A stretch of 64,000 nucleotides of DNA from Dromaius novaehollandiae (Eukaryota; Chordata; Aves; Casuariiformes; Dromaiidae). Location: contig NC_088100.1 in NCBI RefSeq assembly GCF_036370855.1, positions 108,978,387-109,042,386 of the forward strand, in the 5' to 3' direction. Within the stretch, counting starts at the first letter, position 1; every line of letters begins with the position of its first letter. The position numbers and the translations under genes were made by a program. The notes under the pieces are model-generated. The model did no database searches and was not told the origin of the DNA. It saw nothing but the letters and a program-made list of their open reading frames with translations. Of the stretch, positions 1 to 13,564 are shown piece after piece.

Positions 1-402
1 TCTGCTCTGAGTTCTGCTACCTGTGTTATCCTATCTTCTTGCTCCAGATGCTGCTGCATTCATACAGTTGTCACTGTCATTTTCCATTTAGGGCTGAAAT
101 TGTTGATGGCTGTTCATAATTAGCATGCGTCATTATGATGCTTAATTATAGAGCTTCACAATCTTTCTCACCCAGAAAGTTAGTTAGTTAGTTTTGGCTA
201 TCTTTTGTCCTCAGTGAAAGCTAGGGCTAGCTGCTGGGCACTACGGGGCATCCAAGGTGACAACCAGTAGAGAAATCTGTAACTTTGTATTTTTAACATA
301 AAGCTTTTTGTTTCACATTCCTGGGCTGCTGCAGGGCACCCCTTGGAGCTCAAAGCCCTAAACTCAAAGCTTGAAGTCCCTGCTCCTTCAGAGCTGAGAA
401 GC
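1..402. other. non-coding DNA, no gene seen
   Basis: No recognisable gene or exon. The only structure is a short TTAG run near 180-194. Mixed-composition unique sequence. Confidence 0.6.
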
Positions 403-547
403 GATGAAAAGGAAAACGAAGCTGTGGGAGGTGCAGGAGATTAGCTCAAGACCATGCAGCAGGTCCGTGGTTGTGCTGGGACTGCAGCCAAAATCTGGTG
501 AATTCTAGATCTGAGTCTAATCTGCTTGACTGCACTGCTATGCTCAA
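403..547 (-). repeat. MIR-like ancient SINE remnant
   Basis: Read on the + strand, this follows the reverse complement of the MIR core and tRNA-derived region. A purine-rich GATGAAAAGGAAAAC-type start corresponds to the 'gatgaggaaactgag' part. Next comes TTAGCTCAAGACCATGCAGC, matching the 'cttgcccaaggtcacacagc' block. Then comes a 'gctgggact...gagtctaatctgcttgactgcactgctatgctc' tail, matching the box-B end. The element is heavily diverged, as expected for a family active early in amniote or mammal history. Identification is by eye from memory of the consensus; a profile search would settle it. Confidence 0.5.
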
Positions 548-3500
548 GGCACATGGGCAGGATGTCCCACATCTAGCTGTCTGGGTAACATGCAGTTCTG
601 TCATGCTGCCTTAAACCCCCTGTTGACACAGAAGGACTGGTTGTCAGGAACCTTCTGCATCCCCTGAAGAGATGTGCAGTAGGGGCAGTGGCTGTCACTC
701 TACACTGCTTATTTATCTTTGATCATGATTCTGAGAATCTGAAATGTGCTTGTCCTGGGCTGCTGGAGGGAAGTGCTGCAAGGTACTGTCAAGATGACTG
801 ATTTCCACAATTCTACAAAAAAAGCTACAGCCAAGCAGACCATGCCTCATCCTGCTCCATGGGCCATATCATCTTGGTGTTCCTGTCTTCCCTCAGACAG
901 CTGCATTCACACAACACCTTGCACACATGCATATGGAAAAAAAGGTGTGTCATGTCATTTCCGTATCAAGAGCAACAAGTCCACTTTTTGGTGTGCGTGT
1001 CTCTGAAAGCACTAGTGCCCCAGTTTGCTGAAGGCTTGATATCGCTCAGCCCCCCCTGCCTCTGGACATAATGAGATAACACTTGGTTGCTCAGGGTAGT
1101 TTGCTCTCTGTCATGCATTCATCGTAGACTTTGTCTTAGTGTAATTTTATGGAACACAGCAAGTTTCTGTACTGTCTATACTGCAAGTGTGGAAATCACA
1201 ATTTCAAAATCGAAAGTGTGCCGATTCTTTTTCCCATTATAATTAAAGTAGGGTCTTTAAAGTAGGGCAGAGGGTAACTATTCTTTCGAAAACTGCTTGG
1301 AAATGAGTCCATTGTTATCCTCAGTGAACAATATTCTGTGGCCACAAGTACACATGAAAAGTAGATTAGGGAAACAGCTTCTCTTGATCAGGTTTCTGGG
1401 TCAGGAAGTTAGTGGATGCATCTGCTGCAGCCTGTCTTTCTGCCATTTTTGTGAGCTCTTTTCTGAAGACTGAGGGCAAAACCTGTTTGCATGTGTGTTT
1501 CATGAGAAACTGCTGAAATGTCTCTTGAGAACTTTCAAGGCGAACGATGAGCTGTGATACTTATGGACAAGAAGAATGATATTACTAGGATAAGGTAAAG
1601 TGTGTATACCAACGGAGTCTTGAGCAGCACATCCGGTTTGAGCAAATCCTCATAGCTAATCAACAGACTAAAGAAGTGAACCTCAACTTTAGGGACTGAG
1701 GATTTTCCCTCCACTAATTGCTGTCCCTTAGTCCCATGAGAACTCTGATTTGAAAGCTGTCTAGTTCTAGCAACTTATTTCAACTTGATATTTTAGTTTC
1801 ATTAAGACGTCCAGGACAGCAAAACTTCATAGGTCATCTGGTCTGTGCTCTATCAGCTCAGAAATGTACCCGAGGAGTGAGTCAAGTGCGATTTTTTATG
1901 AATACTTCTTAGAAACAGATGCGTCATCTCAGCTACAGTATAAGAAATACCCTTGAGACAGTAATTACCTTGTAATCCTCTGTGGTGAGAGCTGCTACAA
2001 ATGAATAATTCACTGTTGCCAAATATAAGAAAACTATTCATGTTAATTTAGAACTTCTTGTGGATGGGCTTTCTTCTGGGAAGTATCACAAGGGAACAGA
2101 TCAAGGATAGCCTGAACCCTAGAGAATTTCTGGCTATTAAGAAAACAATTGAGTTCTTTTTTTATTTATTCATTATGAAGCCTAATTTTCAGTTCCTTGA
2201 TTTGGAACTTCTTGCCAGACAGCTTTTTTTCTCTATTTGGGTTATTGCCAAAATATACTATAAACAAATTAACACTTTTTCAAAAGCTTTAATCTAGTTG
2301 CTTTTGCCCTACCAGCTAGAAAAGAATAGACAAACCGGAGGCATGAAACCTTCTTAATTTTAAACCCCAAATTAATTTAGGCTCCTTGACATTTTTAGCC
2401 TTGAAGCAAGTAGATTGCTTTTAAAATATTAAAATACGTATTTACTTCTAACAATGTGATCTTTTTAATTCATTTTATGAATGAAATGGGAATGGAAGAG
2501 GTTTGGCCAAGTATAATGTTGATTATATGCTTATTTCTATGGAGGTGTATGTGGGTGGATATACACAATGTGCATATACTCTCCAGAGACTCTTTAATGG
2601 GAAAGATCTGGAATCATTGATGAATTATATCTTTGCTTTGGAAAAGCCTGTTTATTTTCAGCTATAATGCAATACCATCTAGTTCAGTGCTTTATACATT
2701 CCAAATGTTATTGTTTATATTCTTGTATCAGAAAATTTACAAACTATTGAACGTATGTGTTTTTTCCAGTATCAAACTTTGCTTTTGACAATATGCATTT
2801 TCTTGGACAGAATACATTTTTAATAATAATAAAAAAAGCTTTCATAAATCAATAAGTAAGTGTGGACTAGATTTATCCATGGAGAATTGCTAATACTGAA
2901 TTAAATCCAGGTCAAGCTTGGAAGCTAGTGCTAAATTACTGAGACTTGAGGAATGATCAGTCATGATGGATTGCAGTTCCAAATTCCTGTTTCCTTTTGT
3001 TTAAGCAAATTGAGCCCAAAAGTTTTCATACAGATATTTATATATGTATGATGGAACTTGTGTGCATCATAAAAATCTTGCATCATCTATTGCATTCAGA
3101 TAGATCGACACTTGCAAAATAAAGGTTTAAGTGTGAGTGTATTCAGTTTTGCTCTGCCCAAAAGACAGATAAAGACTGCTTTTATCTCATTTGAATTAGG
3201 TGAGAATGTTGGCATAATGTTGAGAGGTGCTTTTTATAGTCATGCTAAATCAATTTGAATACAAAAACCTTATTTCTCTCACCCCTTTTCTTTTTCTTTC
3301 TTTTTTTCTTTTCTTTTTTTTTTTGGATGATCTGAGGGCAGATATTTGATCAACATCCAAATGCTTATCAATAGGAAGTGGTGAACGTATATAACTTGTA
3401 TTTGTCTGAGAATGCTAACATTTGGAACATAATCTCTTGGAAAGTTGGAAGAAAGTCCCAGTCCTGGTTCACACATACTCTTTGTAAATGAATTTACTGG

Positions 3501-5722
3501 CCTATTTTGCTGTTCAATTAGAATGATAAGAGCTGAACTCTATTAATTAGCTTGTTTAGAAAATGTCAAATTAGAAAATTAGTAAAAAGGCCTTTGTCAG
3601 TGAACATGGCTTTATGAATCTTGGGCAACTCATTAATGGTGTTCCTAATACAGCTATTCCACAGAAAGCCCAAAGAATGTGATATGTTTTTGTTGGATAA
3701 AACTAAAATTAGCTTTTTCAAAGTTTGAAAGTTTGGTTGGATCTTTAAAGACAATGTAGAACTTTTTGCATGGCCCATGCAACACCATTCTAACACCAGT
3801 GTAAATGCAGTATAACTCAGTTTACATAGGAACTTAGGTGCTTGCTCCTGTGTATCTGAGAGAAGACTTTGTCATTTCACCCCTGCCTCAGGCAGAAGAT
3901 CGGTGTGGAGCATCAACTTCTACCAATCTCGTATTTTGAAACTGTCTCCAAACGGTATGCACTGGGAAGAGTGTATGAGGAAAATAATAAGATAAGCAAG
4001 ATAAGACCTGAAATATCTGGGTTTTGTCTTAATTTCCCCAGCTGCATGTTTTAGTTGATAAATATTCAGACTGTTTTTTATCTTTACCTCATTATCCAAG
4101 CTAAGGCTAAAGGATACTGGAAGCAGAGAGAATCTGAGTGACTCCAGCCAGATCTCACCTTGTCTCCCTTCCCTGGGAGGCTGCAGGACTCAAATTTTCA
4201 TCTTGTGCAATGCTTAAGGCTAGCAAATGTGTTGTCATTTTGCACCTGGAAATTTTGCCAGTATGGATTCTGAGCCTCTTCTACATCTGTTGGGAAGTGT
4301 GGCAGCCTGGTGAGGGACTTCTCGTTAGGTCTGGCAAGACTGTTGTGCGTCCAAAAGCTTAAGAGAAGAACACTTGGTTGTTGTGTGGTGTTCAGGAAGA
4401 GTGGAACTACGCAAACTACTGAATTTGCTGTGTAGGAGTGAGGTAGGAACTATGTCCTTCTGCAGTAGGGCTGATGTCTTTGTGTTACTGCCCTAGTGTA
4501 TGTCCAGCAAGTCTAACATGCTGTGCCTAATACCTGTGCGCAGGCAAACTGGTAGTGATAGTCTACATGTGTTCTGTGTTACATGCAGATATACATGGCT
4601 GCAGAAATCCAGAGTAAGGTGGGCTCACGTTAGGCAATTCAGTTTTCAAAGATAGAAAAGCCTGAAAAACAATTGTGGCTCATAGTCGACCTCTAGGACA
4701 AGTCAGCACCTGTCTCTGTGTAAATCAGCCATTAGTGACTCAGTTGCACAGGTTCAGGCCTACAAGCAGGTGCAACTCCCATGGGAATACCTCTTTTGTG
4801 CTTATACTGATTGATTCCAGGAAATGCCTGTAATCCTAAATCTCATTCTGTGTTTTTTAACAGGTACTCTAATTGCAGCACCTAAAAATAAAATGATCAG
4901 GCTCAATTTAAATCTGGATTAAATCAATTGTTGAAGCCTGACAGCAGGATTTTCTTACTGATTAATATAAGATTGGTTATTAATGCGATGTTCCTATTTT
5001 TTTCTTCCAAGCCCTGCTTTCAGACATGATTGTCTTTAGAATGTTGTTTTTCTTTTTTTATTCCTTTCTCTCCATTTGTGCAGGCTATCCAGAAAATGTA
5101 AAATAAATAAATAAGAAGCCCTCCATGAAGAAAACCACAAGAATGGAAGGTGTGGACCCTAGTGTATGCTGCATTCCAGGGCCTCACTCTCATGATGGGT
5201 GCTGTTCCTGTCCCAGAAAGCCAAGTGATCATTTGATCAATGCTAAGCTTAATAGCATGTGAAAATTCCAGATATTATTATTTTAGCTTCTTTTCTGAAA
5301 GAAAAATTAAATTTTGTCTGCCAGGGGCTTTCCTGCCTTCCCTGCATTCACCTACGCAGCAAAATCTCTTGAAATTGTTGGCAAAATTGAACCAGTTTTG
5401 ACAAAGGTTGGAGATCTGAAAAATAAGTAAGTTTCTACAAGGTTTGTGAAAATCAGCAGTTTTGTTGAAGCAAGAGACCCTGATTGTTACATCCTGAGTG
5501 GAAAAAATAACCAAGTAGTGTATGTGTTCTCTTTGGCCTGCCACTTGACCATTCAACATGTACATGTTGTCTAGCCAATTATATGTGCATAGGTTGAAAA
5601 CAGCTACAGCTAATGTAACCTCGTGGCAGCTTGCAACCAGAGGAAGGGAGCATGGGATACGAAAGAGAATTTGTGAGAGGCTGGGAAGAAGCACGAGGTA
5701 AACCGGAGGTATTGCTGTCAGA
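548..5722. other. non-coding DNA, no gene seen
   Basis: AT-rich unique sequence. Open frames here are short (up to 86 codons), overlap one another on both strands and match nothing I recognise. Low-complexity spots include a T/C tract at 3283-3325 and an AAAT run near 5098-5115. Around 1830-1870, 'aggtcatctggtctgtgctc' faintly recalls a CR1 3' end but is too short to call. Confidence 0.55.
3283..3325. repeat. pyrimidine-rich low-complexity tract
   Basis: About 43 bases almost entirely C and T, with long T runs (CCCCTTTTCTTTTTCTTTC...). Read antisense it gives a lysine/glutamate-rich frame, which is a translation artefact of the tract. Confidence 0.85.
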
Positions 5723-5768
5723 GGCTGGGGGATAGGAGGATTTAAGGCTGGGGGATAGGAGGATTTAA
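5723..5768. repeat. 23-bp perfect tandem duplication (2 copies)
   Basis: The unit starts GGCTGGGGGATAGGAGGATT and ends TAA. It occurs twice with no mismatch, at 5723-5745 and 5746-5768, and a partial GGC follows. The identity of the copies points to a recent slippage or duplication event. It may be copy-number variable. Confidence 0.95.
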
Positions 5769-8700
5769 GGCATCAGGGTCAGAGAGCACAGTGGGTGGAG
5801 GAGAACTGATAGCATTAGCTCCCATAAATGGTATTTATGCTGCCAGGGTGTGGAAGTTGACTTACAAATCTATATGAGAGGTAGCACCATTCATTCTATG
5901 TGTCTTGGAACAACTTGTTTGTTAACTTTAAAAGCTTGATACCTTTTTGTTTCACAACTGAACAGACCACTTGTCAATGCATGAAAGCCTAGCCATTACG
6001 GTTAGCCATTTTGAGCCTAGCTTGCCTCAAAATGCTGTAATCTGGAGGGTTGTTCTTCCTTCATCCTAATTCCAGTTTTGGCTTCTCTGCTAATATTGCT
6101 AGAAAGGTGACAGCTTTCCTGCCGAGTCTGAAGGTGTCATTGTAATTAGTAGGAACAAGCTTACCACAGGCAAACTTTTGTTTGAAATAGAAGCAAAAGA
6201 AATTTTGGCTGGTTGGGGTAGGGTAAATGGAGCAGGACCGAAAGTACATTTTTCTCCTGTACACATAGGATGTTCTTAAAAAGACAGTGGTAGCCCTCCA
6301 GTCCCTCTGGCTTAAGTTGTGAAGGAGTTGCACCATTTGCAAAATCTCTGTAATCCTCCCCGAATTCTTTAGATCATCTTCAAATACCATTGGCTAGGGA
6401 AGGGAGAGATTAGTTTCACATGTAATAAGTTATTTGCTATGAGGAATGGAGGTTCCGTGTAAAATACTGGCACATTTCTGGAATTGTTGGATATACCATC
6501 ATGGAAGCATTGTGTGATGTCTGCTGTGGTTCCCTACCCTTTTGGCACAGCTGAGGGGTTGCAAAGCTGTCCAGATAGCTCTGAAAAATACTACAGAAAG
6601 GACTAATTAAATGACATTTGTGGCCAATAGAGTACAGAGAAGGAATTCCAGTTTTGTCCCAAAGTAGCAAAATCCAACAAATTCTTACTTGCTACTTAAA
6701 ATTGAAACTATGAAGGAGGTAAATAAAAATAGTGAACATACTTAGGAGTCTTTTGCTGTTCTATTTTTCATCAAGAGACTGTTTAATCTGCTGTTTTGTG
6801 TACAGTAGTCTCCCTTCTCTTGTCTCATCTTTCTGCAATACAAGTAATGTAGTAGGCACATGGAGGTTTAAGTGCATCAAACAATTCTCATTTCAGATGG
6901 GCAGCAGTGAACCTTGTAGGCATTTCAATTGAGCCCTTTAAAAATTGTATGAACATACTTCTGCCAAATGGAACTAAAACCAGTTTCTTTTGCTTTCTGT
7001 AACTTCATCCATGAAAACAGTAAGAAAGCATAGTTTTTGTACAGCTTATTGAGTTCTGATCATTCCTAATAAATAATAATAGTAATCCTAGCCAGAAAAG
7101 GTCCTGCCACCAGATCCACAAATCATCCAAAAATCTGCCTTCTCCTGCATTGCACTTGATTTATGTCCAATAGGAGAGTGATTGAGGAAACTTGAGCAAA
7201 TTCATGCTTCATATCTGCCAGTTTAAACTAGATTCCTAAGACAATTGTTGCAGGCAGCTCTGGTATAAATTAATGGTTAATTCAATTTGACCTTTCTAAA
7301 AAGTATATACCATAAGTGACTTCCTTAAATGTCCCTCATAAATTACTTGATTTAAGAAGTGCAATTTGCTTTCTTTTATTTATCTTATTGCCTATTGTGT
7401 GTTTTCAAAGCTATCTCCAGCCACTTCCCTAATGTAGTAAAATTGAAATAAAAGTCAGATGACTGTCAAATGACTAGGCAGCCCTGAAGCTAATGAAAAT
7501 GAGTAGACTTGGGAATTATTTAACTGCTGTGAGACAGATGTTCTCAAGCCATTTCATGATGTTTTCACAGAGATTATGTTACAAATCATATTCTTGCTCA
7601 TTGCATGGGCCTCTTGGCCTCTTTTTTTCTCTTTGTGAGAACATACTGTCCCCATGTAAATACAACAAACATTTACATGGAAAGATAAATTTAGGAATAT
7701 ACTCAGTAACTGTCTCACTATTTTTTTAATGAAAATTAAACGATTGTATGCTGAGTTTAATTGTAACTAGAGACTGAGCAGCCCTGTTCTCTGCTTCACT
7801 TCACCTGGCACAGTGAACCCTACCTTCCACAATGCGAAGCTGGTTGAGAACCTTACGTACTTCAATGCCAGCCCTCACCAAGTGCCAAGCTGGCGCCAAA
7901 GAAAACTTTGAGAGGAGTCGTGGTTACAGACGACATGAGAGACCTCTGCAGCTCCCCTGGATTTTGCCATAGGTGAATATTAGTCCTTGTCTATAGGTGG
8001 AGATTCCACCTAGTCAGCAAAATGAATGATGTAAATCCTTTGTGGAATTGATATTTGAGGAGTAACTAAGTCAGTTAACTAAGCTGACTTCAATAAAAAT
8101 AGCAGGTACATGTATTTGAACAAGTCTCTTTAGTCCTCAATTTCTGTACAAAAATGAGTGGAAATGGGGTGGGGCCAATAAGTCAAACACTATTGAGATG
8201 TATCACACCAAGGGGTAAAAAAGCAGTATTAACCTGCAAGAAGGAAACTTTTTTATTTAAAAGAACTTAGAAACTGCCTGAAAGGAAAAAGTTAGGAAAT
8301 TAAATCCCTGGACTCAGCATGGGGGCTGTTAAAGAACATCTTGTTAGCATCTGAGGGTACAGTATGCACACCCCAGAATTTAAAGAGAAAAAATTAAGGA
8401 AGGTGACGGCCCCCGTCATGTGCCCAAGAGATAAGATACAATAGTTTATTGAAGCTAAAATCTGTCCTTAAGAAATAGGATTGCTCTCCAAACAATTCTA
8501 ATAAAATGAAAGGGACTTTGGCAGATGAGAGAAGCTAAGCAGGAATTTGAAGAGCTAGCATTCAAAGATATAAAGACAACGAATAAGTGAATTAAGCGAT
8601 CAGATGTTCTCTGCCTGTGGAGAAGACTCTTGGATCTAATAGACCACCAGAGTAGACACACGGCAGTCAAAAGATGTGACAGTCTCCAGAGCAGCATATG

Positions 8701-11700
8701 AGTTTATATTCCTTATGTGCTGAGGGTCTTACCCACTCTGAACTGAAAGGTTGAGTTGCATTTCTTGGGGTCACTGAAAAGTAACATTACGAAGAGTAAG
8801 ATGTGGATTCTGTTTGGAATAGAAATTTTTAAGCCTGGTGAGCTTTATTTTGGCTTTGCTGTCTTTGGGGTAACAGATACTAAGATGAATAGGTGACAAT
8901 CCCATGGTTATCGTATAGTATATGTGGGTTGTTCATGGGTGGGAGGTAGAAGGAATTGTTTTACACTCACCTCCTCAGCTGCAAGCTAAAGATCTTTTTT
9001 CTTGCTTCTGTGTTGCAATTTAGCTGTATTTTTTAAGCTCTTCTACTTTCTCACCTTGATAAATACTGCCTGCTGCAACACTTAGGGTTTTTTCCTCTGT
9101 CCTCTTTCCCCCCAGTCTATGTAGTCTCTATTTTGTCTTTTAAAATCTCAGTATCATTTTCATTTGCACAAAATAATCTCTCAGTATCCTGCCATTTTGC
9201 CTTAAGCCTTCTTATGCAACTGTTTTACAGATAAAACTGCCATTAAAATTGCACAGAATTATAGGGTTTATTCTGTTGAATTGAATTCTGTGAGATTTTG
9301 CCATTTATTTTGATGCAAACTGGCTAAGACCCTAAATCTGTGGAGGGAAAAAAAAAAAGAAAAGAAGTTTCTGCAGTTTTGTTTGTTATGAAGTGATTCA
9401 GTAGTTAGTCAAATTAAGTGTATATTCAACCCTTCCTTCGTAGCTCTACTTCATCCATTTTATTCCTTGTGTTCAGTTACCAGAAATATATTTAGCATTT
9501 CTGTCTCTTAGTTTTGTTGCAGTGTTTGTAGTTTTCTACAATACGATTTGCAAGAAATATGAAAGGTTTTCCGGTAGCATTTACTGGGACAAGAGTTGTG
9601 TAAAAGTGATCCTTTACATCCCATCTGAGACAAAATATGTCTGATACTCTGCTCAAATACTTCCATAGTGATATGAGCAGTTGCCTACTGATTTGTGCTT
9701 TTTCACTTTTATTTAAAATAACTAACATAATTCTGTCATTTTTGTCCTTTCCTGGTGGCCGTACATGTTTTTTATTATAATATTCAAATTTCTTAGTTCT
9801 TAGGAATAGTAATAGATGATACAACAAGTTAGTGCTGTCTAAATTGCTTTGTTCATCCACATGGCTTTTACTGATTAAAGAAATTTTGTGGGTTCGTCAG
9901 AGATGAAGGATCTGTCTTACTTTATTACAGGTACAGAGAAAACAGACTATTAACATGCTCAGGCATATAGTGTGCCACTGTAAGCTTTCTCTGTAAGATG
10001 TGAAATCATTTCTGTTTTTCTGTTATTGCTGTTGACAGACTGACTTCTTATTTAAATTTTATCATCTAAATAAAATGCTGGTGATTCCTTTCATTAATTC
10101 CAAAAGACATATGTAAAAAATTCTCGTGTTAGCAGCTTTTGTTTTCTTTTCTCCCCCTTCTCTTCGCAAAATAATCCGTTTACTTTTTTAGCCCTCCGCA
10201 AGTTCTCACTACCTCATCAAAACTGAATTTTAAACAGCCCTGGTTAATCAGCATGTGACAACTTGCTAGATATAACTGCAAAATGATAAAGGCTGATTGA
10301 ACTGAAGTTAATTTCGACTTGGCTTTTACCTTCTAATTATTTAGCAGCTCGGCATCAAAAACACTTCACCACAACATGCCTTCAGGGCCCTTCGTAGACA
10401 GTGCATAGCTCAGTAGAGTCTAGCTACCTCAAAAGAAATGCTATAGCTCAAGTGATTTTTTAAATATTTGAAAGCTGAAAGACTTTGCTGCTCGTGAGAG
10501 TGCAATAAAAGTTATCAATTAGAATACAAATGTACTAATTAATATATTGAAAAATTAAGACTCCAATAAGTATATAATGAAGTCAACAGCAGACTTGCTG
10601 ACATGCAAAATTAAGTCTATGCTGAAGGCTGCATTTGTGCAAGCAAGAAACACTATCACAAAAATAGAAAATTTATGACACACAGTACTTGATAAAAAAG
10701 GCCTATGATTTGTTTTTTCCCAAGATTTTGGTTGCACATCAGCTTCATTGCATGGAATAGAACATCAAAAATTTCTTGGCAAAAGCCAGTCTTATATGCA
10801 TATATGTGGTTGTTTTCTGCCTGATTAAATTTAATATTGTTTTCCTGACGTTTGAACTAAACTATATAAGTGGAGGAAGCTACCATGCTAAGTGTAATGA
10901 TATACTGCTGCCTAATGGAATCCCAATTTTAATGAATGCAGCCCAAGTTCCTTGTGGTTTAACTGACGCACAGAATTTCCAAACCTTCTTGCAAGGTTTC
11001 CTTTTAAATACCATTTCAGACCCAGTAATCACGAGGCTCTTCTAGTCTTGCATGAAAAAGCCTGGAAGGCAAGATTGTCCCACCTTTAAAATGGCCAATT
11101 TCTGTTTGTGTCACAGCACATTCCTATTGATTCCTACCACAGGATTTCGACATATCATTGCATAAAGCAAGAAGACATTGAAAGTAGGTTGGGGTTTTTT
11201 TTTTGACTCAACTGAAAAGCTAAAGCAAACTCTGTAGTGGGTGCTTGTATGAACCCTCAGAGTATTACAGAATCCCGTCTGATGAGATTTTTTTTTCATT
11301 AATGACACAGATATACACCAGAGTGGATAATGAGGAGATAAAGAGGAATCTTGCAGTTACTGGGATTTATCAGAAAGATAATGAGTAGTCACATTGTGGG
11401 GGGTTGTTGGTTTGTTTTTAAATAAATAAATATCATTCTTTTTTGTTAGGGCTTGGAAGGATGTTGAAACTGATGTAATTGTAAGAGAAAAGTGTAGCAG
11501 ATATAATTTGAGAGGGATAAGGACTCCATTTTCTTGCAAATTAACAATAGGGCTGTTTATATATTGCTCTTCTATCTCAAACATAATTCATCAGAGTTAA
11601 GAAGAGTCATACAAGTTCAGAAATTCAGCAAGACACTCCAAGAAAAATCACAAGTGCTATTGGCTGGTTTCTAAGTAGTGATCTTCTATTCTGAAATAAG

Positions 11701-11728
11701 TAAAATACCATTTCCTTTTGCCTTTCTT

Positions 11729-11769
11729 TGTGTGCACAAGTGCACACACATGCATGTATGCATACACAC
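11729..11769. repeat. alternating purine-pyrimidine tract
   Basis: About 40 bases of TGTGCACA / TGCACACACATGCATGTATGCATACACAC type, nearly all alternating purine and pyrimidine. Such tracts behave as microsatellite-like sequence and can adopt left-handed DNA. Several short self-complementary words (TGCACA, ATGCAT) are present. Confidence 0.75.
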
Positions 11770-13540
11770 TCATTGAGCTAAATGTTCTTTTAGTGTGCTG
11801 GTAGAAACCAAATGCAAGAGGTTTTGTCTTTCAGATGTGATGTAAAGTTCAGACTCCAATGACTTATTGTCTTTAAAACTCTCTGCTATTTTCTGCAGGA
11901 ATTAATCATAGTTTTCAGAAAAAGTTTTAATTTGGGTAATTAGAACATTGTGCCTACCTAAAACTTCTCCTGTAGTTTCAGCTAATTACATATTCTTCAC
12001 TGTTTGTTTTGAGTCACTGTATGGCATATCTATATGCTGATTTAAAAAAAGAAATTACTTAGTTTTAGGGAAGTGGAGTATTTTAGGGGAATGTCATTGT
12101 CCTAACATTTCTTTTCCCCACTAGAGAAGCACACCTGAGTTCTGTGATTGAAGATAAGTAGACAAGTGTAACTTCACATTTAAATACAAGTTTTCAGATT
12201 TCTCATTCAATAGAATTTGATTGCTTTTTAATTAATTTTGAACCTGAAACCTATGAAAGAACTGGGGAGCCTGAAATACAAGGAAACTTTTGGTTTACCA
12301 GAATAGTATACAAGAAATACATGAATTGTTTATATAAGTAAAAAAAATTCTTTAGTAAAAAAGATTCTCATATTCAGTATTAATATGTAGGATGCAAATG
12401 ATATAGTTTGTCTATATCAGTAAATTATCTTTGAGTTATATACACAAAAAGAGTTAAGACATCTCTGTACTGCATTAGCAAACACCTGGGTGGCTCTGCA
12501 CAAACTAATTATGGAATTCCATTGAGCAATATGGTGAAAAGATATTTCAGGAACAGCTTTTGTTACGTGGAATATTATTAAGAAAAAAACACACTTACAT
12601 GAAATGTTAATATTCATATTAATTTTGTAATGTGCAGAGTACAGACAAGTAAGTCTGGAAGTCCAGCATTTCTAAAGAGAAAAATTTCTGTAGAAACTAC
12701 ATTATGGAGTTTAATATTTCTCTTGAGGACTTCCATATTTTCTCCCAGTTGGGATGCCAGAATGATTTTACAGGCATGTCAAAGTCCAGCGCTGTTGGTG
12801 TTTGTTTGTTTACATGTTAGTTGACTGTGCTGAAAAATCCTTGTGGTGCTGTTGAGATCCTTACCCCGATAATCTCAAGGTGAGTAGGCTGCCCGTAGTC
12901 CCACAGTACTTGACCCACACTTCACTGTTATGTAGAGCTAGAGGCCCTAGCAGATATTGGAGAACAGAGCACTTTGAGGTGTCTTTAAGCACAATAGAGA
13001 ACCTTGAATAAAGTTCATCCTTCCACCCTCTTCTTCCACCCCTCCTACATCAAGATTTTTGGTAGTGTCTGCAGTGGTCCATGTTGTTGTTACCTGAGAA
13101 TCTACAGGTAGAGAGGGGCATAGAATGACTGTGGAAAGACATAGTATAGCTTGAAGGAGTTGTAAATTTGGATGTTGCATCCTCTGTTCTGTTCCACCTG
13201 ACAGTAAAACCTGCCAAAATCCCAGAATTAACCAGAGAAAATTCATAAGATATTCCTACCTCCAGAGATAGCTCTGTGGATTTCCATACAGAAGGGAACA
13301 AATGAAGCTTCTGTTAGCCATTCTGCTGAAGACAGGGCTCATTCTCTCTTGGCTGTGCTTATTTCACAAAGAATCATCCGAATAAAAAGTAGCAGCTGTG
13401 TGTCCTTTTTGTCATTCAAATCTACAATCCTGACTTGTAAAGCACCCTGACATGAGTCTGATGAGTAGTAAAATACAATTTTTACTTTGTGGGAGATCCT
13501 CTTCCTGAATGTAACCATTATTTTCTGGATTTCCTATTTA

Positions 13541-13564
13541 AAAAAAGAAGAAGAAAAAAAAAAG
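13541..13564. repeat. A/G-rich low-complexity tract
   Basis: A run of A with interspersed G (AAAAAAAGAAGAAGAAAAAAAAAAG). No target-site duplication or transcript-like sequence is visible beside it, so it is not called a retrocopy tail. Confidence 0.75.

Noticed and set aside
1825..1870. Possible CR1 3' end ('aggtcatctggtct')
   Set aside because: Only about 20 bases resemble CR1 and the following sequence does not continue the match.
5278..5694. 138-codon minus-strand open frame, the longest in the window
   Set aside because: No recognisable domain, mixed low-quality composition, no promoter or splice context. A frame of this length is expected by chance in 64 kb read in six frames.
9492..9860. 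122-codon minus-strand open frame
   Set aside because: No family recognised and no supporting context; treated as chance.
12947..13301. Two overlapping minus-strand frames (99 and 83 codons)
   Set aside because: They overlap in different frames and show no domain or conserved splice pattern.
13541..13564. A-rich tract as the tail of a processed pseudogene
   Set aside because: No upstream transcript-like open frame and no flanking target duplication were found.
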